A stretch of 64,000 bases of DNA from Alphaproteobacteria bacterium (GCA_020632885.1 JACKEQ010000003.1:372001-436000), one strand, 5' to 3'. Shown: positions 32,210 to 41,139, numbered from the stretch's first letter. Made by a program: numbers and translations. The notes: generated by a model from the letters alone, not told the origin.

Positions 32210-33685
32210 CTACTTGACGTCCGAGGCTGCCACGCGGGACGTGATCCAGTTCTCCAGGAACTGGCTGCGACGTGTGAGCAGCTCCTGGTTCCGGATGGTC
32301 TCGCGCTGGGCCTCGAAGGCGGCGAGGTCGGCGTCCTGGCGCTCGCTCACCTGAGCGACCCAGTAGACCCCACCGTTCTCGAACACCTCGTCGATGACGG
32401 TGCCCTGCGGCAGATCGGCGGCCTTGGCGATCACCTCGGCCGGAGGACCGAAGGGAGGCGGCGGATCGGTGGCGGCCATCAGGCGCGTGGACTGCGCGTT
32501 GAGGCCCTTGGACGTCAGCATGTCCAGCGGAGCCGAGCCGGAGGCCTTCCAGGCCGGCAGGAGCTCCTTGCTCGCGAATTCGGCGGCGAGGGCCGGAGCC
32601 TTCTCCTTCCGGATCTCCTCCTTGGCGATCGCGCGCTTCACCTCGTCGAAGGACTCCTCCTTCGCCTCGATCCGCTCGATCACCTTGTAGATCCGCACGT
32701 CGGTGTCGCCGGGGATCACGCGCGTGATCTCGCCCTGCGGGGTGTCGCCGACCGCGTTCGTCACGTCCACCGCGATCTTCAGGACCGGCTTGAGGCCCAT
32801 CTCGCCGCCCTGCCCCGCGGACGGATCCTCCGACCAACGGCGCGCGAGCGTCGCGAAGTCCGCGCCTCCCACGAGCTCCTCGCGGATCCGGTTCATGCGC
32901 GGCAGCAGATCCGCCGGCTTCTCGTCGCCCTGCGCGGCGAGGCGGATCATCGCGAGGTTCATGCGCTCCGGATGCTTGTACCGGCGCTCGAACTCCTCGT
33001 CGTAGATCTCCTTCGCCAGCCCCTCCTTCTCCGTGAGCCAGGCGTCGATGGCCGCATCGTCGACCTCGATCGTGCTGAAGAAGGCGCTGGGGCGGATGCG
33101 CACGTACTGTACGGCGACCTTCTTCTGGTTCGACTCGTAGATCTTGCGGAGCACCGGCTCGCTGATGGTGGTGCCCACGAACAGGAGCTGCTTGACCTTC
33201 TGCAGGAGCAGCCCTTCCATGAGCTGGTTCTCCCACGCGCCCTTCGTGAGACCGCGACGCGTGAGGTACCGGAGGTACTTCTCCTCGTCGAGCTTGCCGT
33301 CCTCGTCGGCGTACCCGACGTACTGACCGGTCCGGATGATCTCCCACTGGAGCTCGTAGTTGGACACGGTGAGGCCCATCGCCTGGGCCTCCTGGAGGAG
33401 CACCTCGTTCCGGATGAGCTGCTGGCGGACCTGCTCGCCGAGGCTCTGCTCCTCCTCTGCGGAGAGCGGACCGTCGATCTGGCGCTCCCTCTCGGCTTTC
33501 GCGTTCGAGTAGAGCTGGCGGTACTCGGTGTCCATGATGGGCACCCCGTTCACCCGCGCGACCGGCATGGTCTTGTCGCCCTGCGGCATCGCCATCCAGC
33601 CCACGAAGGAGATGATGACGAGGACCAGGATCACCTGCATGCCGGTCGAGTCCGAGCTCGACCGCATGGACTCCAGAACACCCAT
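32210..33685 (-). CDS. PpiD/SurA-type peptidyl-prolyl isomerase chaperone
   Basis: A 491-residue inner-membrane-anchored periplasmic folding factor. One N-terminal helix (MQVILVLVIISFVGWMAM) anchors it. A SurA_N-like helical chaperone domain follows (ARVNGVPIMDTEYRQLY to LLQEAQAMGLTVSNYELQ), then a long helical region, and a parvulin-like domain (REELVGGADFATLARRWSEDP, GGEMGLKPVL) near residues 255-345. The parvulin part is recognisable but shorter and less conserved than in SurA. ATG at 33685 has AGGAG eight bases upstream. It would help outer-membrane and secreted proteins fold. It is divergent from the MreB-like gene across about 400 bases. Confidence 0.9.
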   Translation of the reverse strand: MGVLESMRSSSDSTGMQVILVLVIISFVGWMAMPQGDKTMPVARVNGVPIMDTEYRQLYSNAKAERERQIDGPLSAEEEQSLGEQVRQQLIRNEVLLQEAQAMGLTVSNYELQWEIIRTGQYVGYADEDGKLDEEKYLRYLTRRGLTKGAWENQLMEGLLLQKVKQLLFVGTTISEPVLRKIYESNQKKVAVQYVRIRPSAFFSTIEVDDAAIDAWLTEKEGLAKEIYDEEFERRYKHPERMNLAMIRLAAQGDEKPADLLPRMNRIREELVGGADFATLARRWSEDPSAGQGGEMGLKPVLKIAVDVTNAVGDTPQGEITRVIPGDTDVRIYKVIERIEAKEESFDEVKRAIAKEEIRKEKAPALAAEFASKELLPAWKASGSAPLDMLTSKGLNAQSTRLMAATDPPPPFGPPAEVIAKAADLPQGTVIDEVFENGGVYWVAQVSERQDADLAAFEAQRETIRNQELLTRRSQFLENWITSRVAASDVK

Positions 33686-34083
33686 TCTCGACTCCTGAGC
33701 ACTCCCGACTAACCGCACCGCGCGTGGGTTCAACCCGACCTCACGGGGAGGAATCACGGATCGCGGCGTCCGATCCGCACAATGATCGAGTCACTCCCGA
33801 CGCTCACGAATTTCTCTCAAATCTGCGGGCGACCAGCCGAACGGACGATTTCCACCGTTCGGATCGCGTTATCGCCGACCGCCCTCCCACCGACGCCCAG
33901 AAAGGTCGGGAAACCGGGTTGCGAAGCAGATCGACGACGGTATTATCGCTTCGGGCAGGGGCTCTCCCCCGGGCTCCTCTCCAAACCCTCCCTCCCAGCG
34001 GGTCTCCCCGACCCGTGCCCACCGCCAGGCGCTCCCCCCGCCGAAACGGTCCCTCCCCAACACCCTCCCCCGAAACCCCCGCG
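33686..34083. other. Divergent intergenic region before the MreB-like gene
   Basis: A 398-base region with no convincing gene. Its GC is lower than its surroundings in 33780-33950, as expected for a control region. It contains the promoter candidate at 33919-33946, and from there to the start codon a C-rich untranslated leader of about 130 bases without a ribosome binding site. Confidence 0.55.
33919..33946 (+). promoter_or_regulatory. Sigma-70-like promoter for the MreB-like gene
   Basis: TTGCGA (33919-33924) and TATTAT (33941-33946) are spaced by 16 bases and match the -35 and -10 consensus at 4 of 6 and 5 of 6 positions. They lie in the AT-richest part of the gap, about 140 bases before the ATG at 34084. 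Confidence 0.5.
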
Positions 34084-35112
34084 ATGCTCAGCGCAGTCTT
34101 CGGTCTGTTCACACAGGACCTCGCAGTGGATCTTGGTTCGTCCCGCACCAGGATCCACCTGCGAGGTACCGGCCTCGTCTGTGACGAGCCCTCCGTCGTC
34201 GCCGTCCATACCCCCAGGGATGGTCGACGGAAGGTGCTCGCCGTGGGCAGCGAGGCCCTGCCTATGCTCGGGCGCACCCCCGAGGACATCCAGGCGATCC
34301 AGCCCGTCCGCAACGGGACGATCGAAGACTTCGAAGTCGCGGAGGCCCTCCTCCTGCAGCTCGTGCGCCGTGCCCACGGTACGCCGGGCCTGCTCAAGCC
34401 GCGTATGGCCGTGGCGCTGCCCACCGGGTGCAGCGACATGGCCATGCGCGCTCTTCGGGACAGTTGCGCTGCGGCCGGAGCACGCGAGATCCATCTCGTG
34501 CCCCGGCCGCTCGCCGCAGCATTGGGAGCCGAGCTCCCCATCCACGAGCCGAACGGCCACCTGGTCGTCGATCTCGGCGGTACGTCCACCGAGATCAGCG
34601 TGCTCTCCCTCTCCCACGTCGTCCAGGGCCGCGTGCTCCCCGGCGGTGGAGAGGCCCTCGACAAGCGCATCGTGGACTATGTGCGCCGTCATCACGCCAT
34701 CGAGATCGGGCGCCCGACCGCCGAGCACCTGAAGTGCACCCTCGGGAGCGCCGTCCAGGGCGGCATCCAGGGGTCCACCACCGCCAAGGGCCGCTGCCTG
34801 CGGCTCGGCGTGCCCCGGGCCGTCGAGGTCACCGCGGCGGACGTGCAGGCCGCCCTCGCCCCCGCCATCGCCGAGCTGGCGGACGCGATCCGCGAGATCG
34901 TGGAGAGCGTGCCCCCCGAGCTGGCCAGCGACGTCGTCGAGAACGGCGTCATCCTGGTGGGCGGAGGCGCCGAGCTCGACTGCATGCCGGACGCCCTCCG
35001 GCACCTCACCGGGCTGCCCGTGTTCGCCGCGGAGTCCCCGGGAACCGCCGTCTCCCGCGGCGTGGCCAGGGTCATGGAGGAGCTCGACCTCCTGGAGCGC
35101 GTCGCCTCGTAG
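34084..35112 (+). CDS. MreB-like bacterial actin
   Basis: A 342-residue actin-fold protein of the MreB family, which forms membrane-bound filaments that guide wall synthesis in rods. Family features include LAVDLGSSRTRIHLRGTGLV, AIQPVRNGTIEDFEVAEALL, LVVDLGGTSTEISVLSLS, and the C-terminal VILVGGGAELDCMPDALRHL. Phosphate-1 reads DLGSSRT where MreB usually has DLGTANT, so this is a divergent paralogue. mreC, mreD and rodA do not follow; glgA does. The N-terminus MLSAVFGLFTQDLAVDLG includes a short amphipathic membrane-binding stretch. No ribosome binding site is visible before ATG 34084. Whether it acts in cell shape or another process is unknown. Confidence 0.88.
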   Translation: MLSAVFGLFTQDLAVDLGSSRTRIHLRGTGLVCDEPSVVAVHTPRDGRRKVLAVGSEALPMLGRTPEDIQAIQPVRNGTIEDFEVAEALLLQLVRRAHGTPGLLKPRMAVALPTGCSDMAMRALRDSCAAAGAREIHLVPRPLAAALGAELPIHEPNGHLVVDLGGTSTEISVLSLSHVVQGRVLPGGGEALDKRIVDYVRRHHAIEIGRPTAEHLKCTLGSAVQGGIQGSTTAKGRCLRLGVPRAVEVTAADVQAALAPAIAELADAIREIVESVPPELASDVVENGVILVGGGAELDCMPDALRHLTGLPVFAAESPGTAVSRGVARVMEELDLLERVAS

Positions 35113-35147
35113 GCCGTGCGGGTTACCGGCACCGACCGGAGGCCCCC

Positions 35148-36590
35148 GTGCACGTGGTGATGGTCAGCAGCGAGGTCGCGCCCTACTCCAAGTCGGGCGG
35201 CATGGGCGACGTCGTGGGCGCCCTGAGCGCGGCCCTCGTGAAGGCCGGGGTCGCCGTGACCACCGTGTCTCCGCGGTACGGGAGCGTCGATGATGAGGGG
35301 CTCGTCGACACCGATGTCGTCGTGCGAGCGCGCCTCGGCACCACCGAGCAGGAGGCCACCCTGCGCGAGCGGGTCGTGGACGGGGTACGCCACCTGTTCG
35401 TAGAGCACGGCATCTTCGCGGACCGCCAGGGTCTCTACGGCGACCAGAACGGCAGCTTCGGCGACAACCACCTCCGGTTCGCCCTGCTCCAGCGCGCCGC
35501 CCTCGAGGCCGCACGCAACCTCGTGGACGACCCCGCCCCCGTCTTCCACCTGCACGACTGGCAGGCCGCCGGGCTCCCCGCCTACCTCGACCACTTCTAC
35601 CGCCCCCTGGGCTTCTTCCGCGACAGCCCGACCGTCCTGACCCTGCACAACCCGATGCATCAGGGACGCCTGCCGCACCGGTTCTTCGACGACCTCGACC
35701 TCCCCGCGCACTGGTTCTCGCCGGCCGGGTTCGAGTGGTACGGCGATCTGGGCCTGCTGAAGTGCGGGATCCTGCACGCCGACCAGCTCACCACCGTGTC
35801 GCCGGGCTTCGCCTGGGAGATCACGCGTCCCGAGGGAGGGTTCGGTCTCGATGCCCTGTTCCGCGGGCGTTTCGCGGACCTCACGGGCATCCTGAACGGC
35901 ATCGACACCGAAGTCTGGGACCCCACCGACGACCCTCATCTCCCGGCGCCCTTCAGCGCCGACGACCTCGCCGGGAAGCGCCTCTGCAAGTCCGCCCTGC
36001 AGGACGAGCTCGGGCTCGTCCGTGACCCCGAGGCGCCCCTGATGGGAAGTGTGGGACGGCTCGACCCGCAGAAGGGCACCGAGCTCCTGCTCGAGAGCAT
36101 CCCGTGGATCCTCGATCAGGGCGCACAGGTCGCCGTCCTCGGGTCTGCGGCCGCAGCCCACCGGCGCTTCGAGGCCGAGCTGCGCGGGCTGGCTGCACGC
36201 TTCCCGGGGCGTCTCTCCGTCACCGTCGGGTTCTCCGAGGGTCTCGCCCACAGGATCGAGGCCGGAGCCGACCTGTTCGCCATGCCGAGCCTGTTCGAGC
36301 CCTGCGGGCTCAACCAGCTGTACAGCCAGCGGTACGGCACCCTGCCCATCGTGCGCCGGACGGGCGGGCTCGCCGACTCCGTCGAGGAGGGGCGTACCGG
36401 CTACACGTTCGACGCGCCCACCGGCTACGCGTTCCGCGGAGCCGTCCACCGGGCGCTCGCCCAGCACGGCACGCCCGCGCAGGCCGCCATCCGCGATCGG
36501 GCCATGCGTCTCGAGGTGGGGTGGTCCACCGTCGTGGGTCGGTACGTCGAGGTGTTCGAGCGTGCCATCGAAGCGCGTCGCGCGGGGTAG
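35148..36590 (+). CDS. glgA: Glycogen/starch synthase (GT5 family)
   Basis: A 480-residue glycosyltransferase of family GT5 that elongates alpha-1,4-glucan from ADP-glucose (or UDP-glucose). The N-terminal nucleotide-sugar loop reads KSGGMGDVVGALS (KTGGL in enterobacteria). Other motifs: FHLHDWQAAGLPAYL, LHADQLTTVSPGFAWEI, LNGIDTEVWDPTDDP, SVGRLDPQKGTELLL, and the acceptor-site MPSLFEPCGLNQLY with RRTGGLADSVEEG near the C-terminus. Length and motifs are normal. GTG at 35148 has GGAGG five bases upstream; an ATG at 35160 is a weaker alternative. The gene is 35 bases after the MreB-like gene and its stop abuts the kinase-FGE gene. Other glg genes are absent. Confidence 0.93.
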   Translation: MHVVMVSSEVAPYSKSGGMGDVVGALSAALVKAGVAVTTVSPRYGSVDDEGLVDTDVVVRARLGTTEQEATLRERVVDGVRHLFVEHGIFADRQGLYGDQNGSFGDNHLRFALLQRAALEAARNLVDDPAPVFHLHDWQAAGLPAYLDHFYRPLGFFRDSPTVLTLHNPMHQGRLPHRFFDDLDLPAHWFSPAGFEWYGDLGLLKCGILHADQLTTVSPGFAWEITRPEGGFGLDALFRGRFADLTGILNGIDTEVWDPTDDPHLPAPFSADDLAGKRLCKSALQDELGLVRDPEAPLMGSVGRLDPQKGTELLLESIPWILDQGAQVAVLGSAAAAHRRFEAELRGLAARFPGRLSVTVGFSEGLAHRIEAGADLFAMPSLFEPCGLNQLYSQRYGTLPIVRRTGGLADSVEEGRTGYTFDAPTGYAFRGAVHRALAQHGTPAQAAIRDRAMRLEVGWSTVVGRYVEVFERAIEARRAG

Positions 36591-36593
36591 GAT
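36588..36593 (+). promoter_or_regulatory. -10-like element TAGGAT before the kinase-FGE gene
   Basis: TAGGAT overlaps the glgA stop codon and lies ten bases before ATG 36604. If used, the kinase-FGE gene has its own promoter in addition to read-through from glgA. Confidence 0.3.
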
Positions 36594-36603
36594 GGGTCCG
36601 CCC

Positions 36604-38430
36604 ATGGACGACGACCACGGCTACATCCTCGATCCCGAGCCCGTCGCCCGCGGAGGACAGGGCGAGGTCTACTTCGGCACCTCTCCCGACGGGGATCCCG
36701 TCGCCGTGAAGGTCGCCGCGCCGGGCACGTCCGCCTCGCGCGCCCTCATGAAGGAGATGGAGCTGTTGCGCCACATGCGCGACGCGGGGGTCCAGGGCGT
36801 GATGCCGATCCTCGACAGCTTCCGGTACGAGGGTCCCGACGGCGATCGGCCCGCGATGGTCATGCCGCGCTACCCCGACCACATGGGCCATTGGCTCAAG
36901 CGCGTGATCCTCGAGCCCGGCCCGGGCACCCTCCAGGAGATCCTCGAGCTCCACGCCCGCATCGCGCGCACGATCGCGTCCGTCCACAAGGTCTACTACG
37001 AGGGCGGCACCGTCGTTCACCGCGACATCAAGCCCGAGAACCTGTTCCTCGACGGTGTGGGCAACGTCTTCCTCGGCGACTTCGGGGGCGCCATGGCCGT
37101 CGAGGAGCTCAAGGCGATGGAGCTCGCGATGTTCGGCACGCCGATGTGGGCGCCGCTCGATCAGCTCCTCCCGGGCCGCGCCATGCCCGACCCCACGTGG
37201 GACACCTACGCTGTGTGCGTGCTGCTCTATGCAGCGATCACGGGTGCGCGCCCCGCCTACCAGGCCGATCCCCGTGAGCTCCTCACCGCTGCAGGGCAGG
37301 CGCTCTGGGAGGCCGCCCGCGACGCCATCGAGGCCACGGGCGCCGAGAAGTCCGAGGCGTCCCAGAAGTTCGCCGTGATGCGCAAGGGCTCCACGGCCGC
37401 GGACCTCGTCGACCTCACCGGGCGCGCGGCCCTCGTCTCCGGCGACCGCGAGGCCATCACGGACGGTGTGCAGCGCCTCTGCACGCTCGCTCACGTCGAC
37501 GAGGAGGCGCGCACGCAGATCCAGAGGGGTCTGTGGAACCTCCTCGTGCGCGGGCTCTCGCCGTTGTCGCACCCCTCCCCGCCCAACCGTTTCCGCGACG
37601 CGGACGAGCTCGCCGAGGCCATCGAGGACCTCGCCCGGCTCGTCGTGCCCGAGCGGGGCTCGCTGTCCACGCTGCTCCATGCCGACACCGGCGCCAGCAC
37701 CTTCGGTGACGTGGACGACAGCAGCCACCGCACCACGCTCGTGGCCGGGACGTCGGTGGTCGGTCTCCTCGCGCTCGGGGCGCTGATCGTCGGGGGTGGC
37801 GTGGGTGTCTGGTTCGCCTGGCCGACGCTCGAGAAGGCGTTCGTGTCCACGCGCGCCCTGCCGGACCGCGTGAACATCGCCGCCGGCACCGTCCAGACCG
37901 CCGAGGGCACCGTGGCCGTGCAGGCCTTCCAGCTCGACACCACCGAGGTCCCGGTGAGCGCCCTGCGCGACTGCATCGAGGCCGGAGCGTGCGGGAACGT
38001 CAACGGGGTCGGGCGGCTCGAGCAGCCCGCCGCGCCTCTGACGTTCGAGATGGCGTCGAAGCTCTGCGGGCACCTCGGGGGGCGGGTGCCCACGGAGGCC
38101 CAGTGGCTGCGCGCCCACGGTCCGGCCCGGTTCCCGTGGGGTGAGGGCGCGGCCACCTGCGACCACGCCGTGGCGCTCGGGTGTGCCGAGACCCTCGAGC
38201 CGGTGGGGGCGGCGCGTCTGGGTGCGAGTGCGGACGGTGCCGTGGATCTGGCGGGCAACGCCTGGGAGTGGGTGGCCGGTGTCGACGGCACGCAGGTCCT
38301 GATGGGCGGCGGCGTGCGCTCCAACGCGAAGGAGCTCGGTCGTGCGGGACGCCGGGTGCCACCCGAGGGCAGCGCGCCCGCGGACGCTGGCGTCCGCTGC
38401 GCCTACGCCGCTGCGGCGGAGCCCCGTTGA
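36604..38430 (+). CDS. Serine/threonine kinase fused to formylglycine-generating-enzyme-like domain
   Basis: A 608-residue fusion. The N-terminal Hanks kinase has the glycine loop ARGGQGEVYFG near residue 15, lysine in VAVKVAAPG, the catalytic loop VHRDIKPENLFL near 139 and a metal site DFGGAMAVEEL (DFGG in place of DFGx). A transmembrane helix near 378-405 (VVGLLALGALIVGGG) leads to an FGE-sulfatase/SUMF1-type domain outside (LDTTEVPVSALRDCIE, GGRVPTEAQWLRAHG, GAVDLAGNAWEWVAG). Such fusions occur in Myxococcota and Planctomycetes as presumed signal receptors. ATG 36604 is preferred because TAGGAT at 36588-36593 looks like a -10 element; ATG 36592 is the alternative, two bases after glgA. The extracellular ligand is unknown. 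Confidence 0.9.
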   Translation: MDDDHGYILDPEPVARGGQGEVYFGTSPDGDPVAVKVAAPGTSASRALMKEMELLRHMRDAGVQGVMPILDSFRYEGPDGDRPAMVMPRYPDHMGHWLKRVILEPGPGTLQEILELHARIARTIASVHKVYYEGGTVVHRDIKPENLFLDGVGNVFLGDFGGAMAVEELKAMELAMFGTPMWAPLDQLLPGRAMPDPTWDTYAVCVLLYAAITGARPAYQADPRELLTAAGQALWEAARDAIEATGAEKSEASQKFAVMRKGSTAADLVDLTGRAALVSGDREAITDGVQRLCTLAHVDEEARTQIQRGLWNLLVRGLSPLSHPSPPNRFRDADELAEAIEDLARLVVPERGSLSTLLHADTGASTFGDVDDSSHRTTLVAGTSVVGLLALGALIVGGGVGVWFAWPTLEKAFVSTRALPDRVNIAAGTVQTAEGTVAVQAFQLDTTEVPVSALRDCIEAGACGNVNGVGRLEQPAAPLTFEMASKLCGHLGGRVPTEAQWLRAHGPARFPWGEGAATCDHAVALGCAETLEPVGAARLGASADGAVDLAGNAWEWVAGVDGTQVLMGGGVRSNAKELGRAGRRVPPEGSAPADAGVRCAYAAAAEPR

Positions 38431-39095
38431 ACCCGCTGCTGCGGGACGTCCTGACGCGGCTGGACGAGGACGCGCTGCGGGCGCTGGTGAAGCTCGTGTC
38501 CGTCGATCCCGTGCGGGAACGGAGCCGTCTCCGTGCGGCCGGACGGGCCTACGCCTCTCCGGATGGTCGGGCGGTGCCCACCTCCGAGCTGGACGCGACG
38601 GCGGCCTGGGTCGTGTCCCGCGCGACGCGCCGTCGCGGGCTCACGGCCCGGTTGGTCGGGCTCGCCGGGGCTCCGAGCGTGCCCGGCGAGGTGCTCTCCG
38701 AGAGCGTGGGGCTGTTGCGGCTCGCGCAGCGGCTTGCGGTGGTCTACGGGTTCGATCCCTCGGAGGACCGCGGGCGCACGGCCCTCTGGCGGGCGCTCTC
38801 GGCTGCGCTGGAGATCGAGCTGCCGGAGCATGCGCCCATCGTGCCGCGCGCGACGGCGGTCCTGCAGCCCGGGAGCCGCTCGCTGTCGGGCACGCTCCTG
38901 CGCGCCGTGCTGGGCCGCGCGACGGCCGACGCCGCGGACGGTCCGCTGCGCTTCCTGCCGGTCGTGGGCTCGGTCCGGGCTCCGGAGACCAGCACGGCGG
39001 CGATGGGCGAGCGCATGGCGCGGGTGCTGTCGCGGCTCGCGGAGCCCGCCGCCTGGTCGGCGGACGCAGAGGCGGAGGAGCTGCCTCCGCGGTGA
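38427..39095 (+). CDS. EcsC-like protein
   Basis: A 222-residue protein weakly matching the EcsC family (GLAGAPSVPGEVLSESVGLL followed by RLAQRLAVVYGFDPSEDRG), whose members are membrane-associated proteins of unclear role. The rest is helical and alanine/leucine-rich with many arginines. The TTG at 38427 is chosen because it overlaps the kinase-FGE stop as TTGA and gives a sensible N-terminus (MNPLLRDVLTRLDEDALRAL). Coupled translation suggests a link to the kinase. The EcsC call rests on a short pattern and is uncertain. Confidence 0.62.
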   Translation: MNPLLRDVLTRLDEDALRALVKLVSVDPVRERSRLRAAGRAYASPDGRAVPTSELDATAAWVVSRATRRRGLTARLVGLAGAPSVPGEVLSESVGLLRLAQRLAVVYGFDPSEDRGRTALWRALSAALEIELPEHAPIVPRATAVLQPGSRSLSGTLLRAVLGRATADAADGPLRFLPVVGSVRAPETSTAAMGERMARVLSRLAEPAAWSADAEAEELPPR

Positions 39096-39135
39096 GGTTC
39101 AGCCCACGGTTACAATGGGGCCATCTGGAGGAGCG

Positions 39136-40134
39136 GTGTCGGAGGCACAGGTCATCCCGACGCGGAGGGAGCGCTTTCGGCGTCTCATCGCGCGGTTGGA
39201 CGGTAGCGACGATCCCAGCGTCGCACTGAGAGAGGGCCTGTGTCTGTCGCGTCCCGATCGTGTGATCGAGCGCTTGACGGCCTCGCTGGAGATCCGCCCC
39301 AACGGCTCGCACCTGGTGGTCGGCAGTGTGGGAAGCGGGAAGACCACGGCACTGCTCGGGGTGATGGCCTCACTGAGGTCGAACGCTCCCGAGCTTCGAT
39401 GCGGGTACATGGACCTCGGAGATGGGGAGCGGGAGACCGACCTCGACGTCGACCTGCGTTCGGCCATCATCAACCGGGCAGTGCTGGCCTGGGAGGGTGC
39501 CCGTATCGACGTCTTGTTGGTCGATGGCCTGGATCGGACATCCAACGTCCCGTCGTTCCGGGAGCGTGTGGCCGACGTGCTGTCATACCTCAGCTGCATG
39601 CGCCAGGGCGTGGTGATGGTGGGTCCGCCCGCACTCCAGGTGGACGCCCCGTCCCTCGAAGAAGACTGGTTCGACCAGACGTTGGTGTGTGGCGCGGTGG
39701 ACACCACTGATGCGGTGGGACGCATCTTCCTTCGATCCGTCCTCGATCATCGGTCTGAAGGGTTCTTCACCCAGGGTGCCCTGGACCACATCGTGACGAG
39801 GAGCGGCGGTCTCATGCGGGACCTCATCCTCATGGCCAGGCAAGCCGTCGAGGAGGCCTATGTCGACGGGGCCGAACGCGCCGAGCTCGCCCATGCAGAG
39901 ATCGCCGCCGCGCGATTGGGCGCATCCCTGCTGCGGGCAGTGGACGCCTCGACCCTGAGACTGTTGGGTGACGCTGCGGCGTCCGACAGCACCAGGGCAC
40001 CGCTGCCGCTGGTCGACCCCGCCTTGTTGGCCTCTCTGGTGCTGCGGCGCCTCCTCATCCCCACCCGAGACATCCCCATGCGCTTCCACGTCCACCCCTG
40101 CGTGCTCCCCTTCCTCCCCGCCAGGTCGGCTTGA
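39136..40134 (+). CDS. P-loop (AAA/STAND-type) ATPase, first gene of an unknown three-gene module
   Basis: A 332-residue ATPase. Walker A is VGSVGSGKTTALL (residues about 62-74) and Walker B is ARIDVLLVDGLDR (about 122-134). A C-terminal helical part reads TRSGGLMRDLILMARQAVEE, in the style of ORC/STAND ATPases that end in a winged-helix or helical domain, and then LASLVLRRLLIP. GTG at 39136 is chosen for GGAGGAG just upstream; TACAAT at 39111-39116 is a likely -10 element. The stop overlaps the next start as TTGA. The two following genes are tightly linked and unknown to me, so this looks like a self-contained module, possibly for stress or phage response (inference from architecture only). 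Confidence 0.8.
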   Translation: MSEAQVIPTRRERFRRLIARLDGSDDPSVALREGLCLSRPDRVIERLTASLEIRPNGSHLVVGSVGSGKTTALLGVMASLRSNAPELRCGYMDLGDGERETDLDVDLRSAIINRAVLAWEGARIDVLLVDGLDRTSNVPSFRERVADVLSYLSCMRQGVVMVGPPALQVDAPSLEEDWFDQTLVCGAVDTTDAVGRIFLRSVLDHRSEGFFTQGALDHIVTRSGGLMRDLILMARQAVEEAYVDGAERAELAHAEIAAARLGASLLRAVDASTLRLLGDAAASDSTRAPLPLVDPALLASLVLRRLLIPTRDIPMRFHVHPCVLPFLPARSA

Positions 40135-40601
40135 GCACGCTGGCCCGTGTCGCGCTCGCGCGCACCGACGGCGACGCGTGGATCGCCCTCGAGACCGACG
40201 ACATCGAGGGTACGCTCGAAGACCTCGACATCGAGCTGAGCGACGTCCGCCACGAGGTGATTCGGGTCGACGCGCTCGATGACGCGGCCCTGACCGAGCT
40301 CGACCGGACGCGGGTCCGCCATGTCGGCAGAGGCACCGTGGTCCTGATCGGACACCGCGGGGACCTCGAGCGCGTCGCGCGGGTCGCTCCCCACACATGG
40401 AGTCTCGTAGGCCCCGACTACCACGTCATCGAGCCCGCTCCTCCTCTCGACGTCGCAGCTCGCCTCGGCGAGCTCTCCGTCGCCACAGGTCTGACGAACG
40501 AGCAGGTCCTCCAACGCGCCGCTCGGGGCGAGCTGAGCCGGGATCCGCTGTGGGCGGAATGGCTCGCGCTCCTCGGTGAGGGCGGCCTGCTTGGCGAGTA
40601 G
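40131..40601 (+). CDS. Unknown protein, second gene of the ATPase module
   Basis: A 156-residue acidic protein with an alternating strand/helix pattern (VIRVDALDDAALTELDRTRV, then GRGTVVLIGHRGDLERVARV) and the stretch APHTWSLVGPDYHV. A pattern of the type APxxWS following a beta strand is found in some effector-associated and STAND-linked proteins, so it may be a detached sensor or adaptor for the upstream ATPase; that is inference. TTG at 40131 overlaps the ATPase stop (TTGA), and the gene overlaps the next one by 26 bases if GTG 40576 is used. No signal peptide or membrane helix. Confidence 0.6.
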   Translation: MSTLARVALARTDGDAWIALETDDIEGTLEDLDIELSDVRHEVIRVDALDDAALTELDRTRVRHVGRGTVVLIGHRGDLERVARVAPHTWSLVGPDYHVIEPAPPLDVAARLGELSVATGLTNEQVLQRAARGELSRDPLWAEWLALLGEGGLLGE

Positions 40602-41139
40602 GCCGAGCCCGCAGGCGCGTCGGCTGGAGAAGGCGCTCCGTGAGCGGCTGCGGACCGCTTGTGACATCGGCGACCTCGCCACCACGGTGGCCGAGATGCT
40701 CGGACTCCTCCAGATCGCGAGCAACGGGGCTGACGAGGTGATCCAGGTCCCGAGGGACTCCCGCAACTTCCGCAGAGACCGTGGCCTGCCGCACTTCGCG
40801 AGGAGCGACGGCGCCTGGTTCGACTTCGGAATCACGCTCCGCAAGGGCCAGATCATCGCCTGGTCGTTCGAGATCAGGTTCCCGGACACCTGGAAGGACG
40901 GTCCTGGGTGGGCGCGCTTCGACCTGAACCCGCCGGGCCATGCCAACGAGGCACGCGGTCTGCGCAGCCACCTCCACCTCGGCAGCGACGATGATGGGAT
41001 GTCGATTCCCTACACTGCGTCGTTCGTGAGCCCGGGTGAGGATGTCACCGCCGACGATGCCGTGGCCATGTTGGACCTCCTCCTGACAGGGATGCGGAAG
41101 ACAGGCCGTCAGCGCGACATCGCAGCGGTGTCCACGTGA
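40576..41139 (+). CDS. Unknown protein, third gene of the ATPase module
   Basis: A protein of up to 187 residues. A helical N-terminal part (RRLEKALRERLRTACD) is followed by a compact alpha/beta domain containing WFDFGITLRKGQIIAWSFEI, an RFDLNPPGHANEARG segment and RSHLHLGSDDDGM, ending in a helix VTADDAVAMLDLLL. The clustered HxxxxxxxxxHxH histidines with nearby acidic residues recall small toxin-like or metal-binding folds, but I cannot name a family. The start is uncertain: GTG 40576 or TTG 40591, both inside the upstream gene. It ends directly against the histidine kinase stop on the other strand. It lies outside any visible mobile element. Confidence 0.6.
   Translation: MRAACLASRPSPQARRLEKALRERLRTACDIGDLATTVAEMLGLLQIASNGADEVIQVPRDSRNFRRDRGLPHFARSDGAWFDFGITLRKGQIIAWSFEIRFPDTWKDGPGWARFDLNPPGHANEARGLRSHLHLGSDDDGMSIPYTASFVSPGEDVTADDAVAMLDLLLTGMRKTGRQRDIAAVST

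Noticed and set aside
39136..41139. Prophage remnant or transposon
   Set aside because: No integrase, transposase, terminal repeats or phage structural genes, and composition is close to that of the neighbours by eye.
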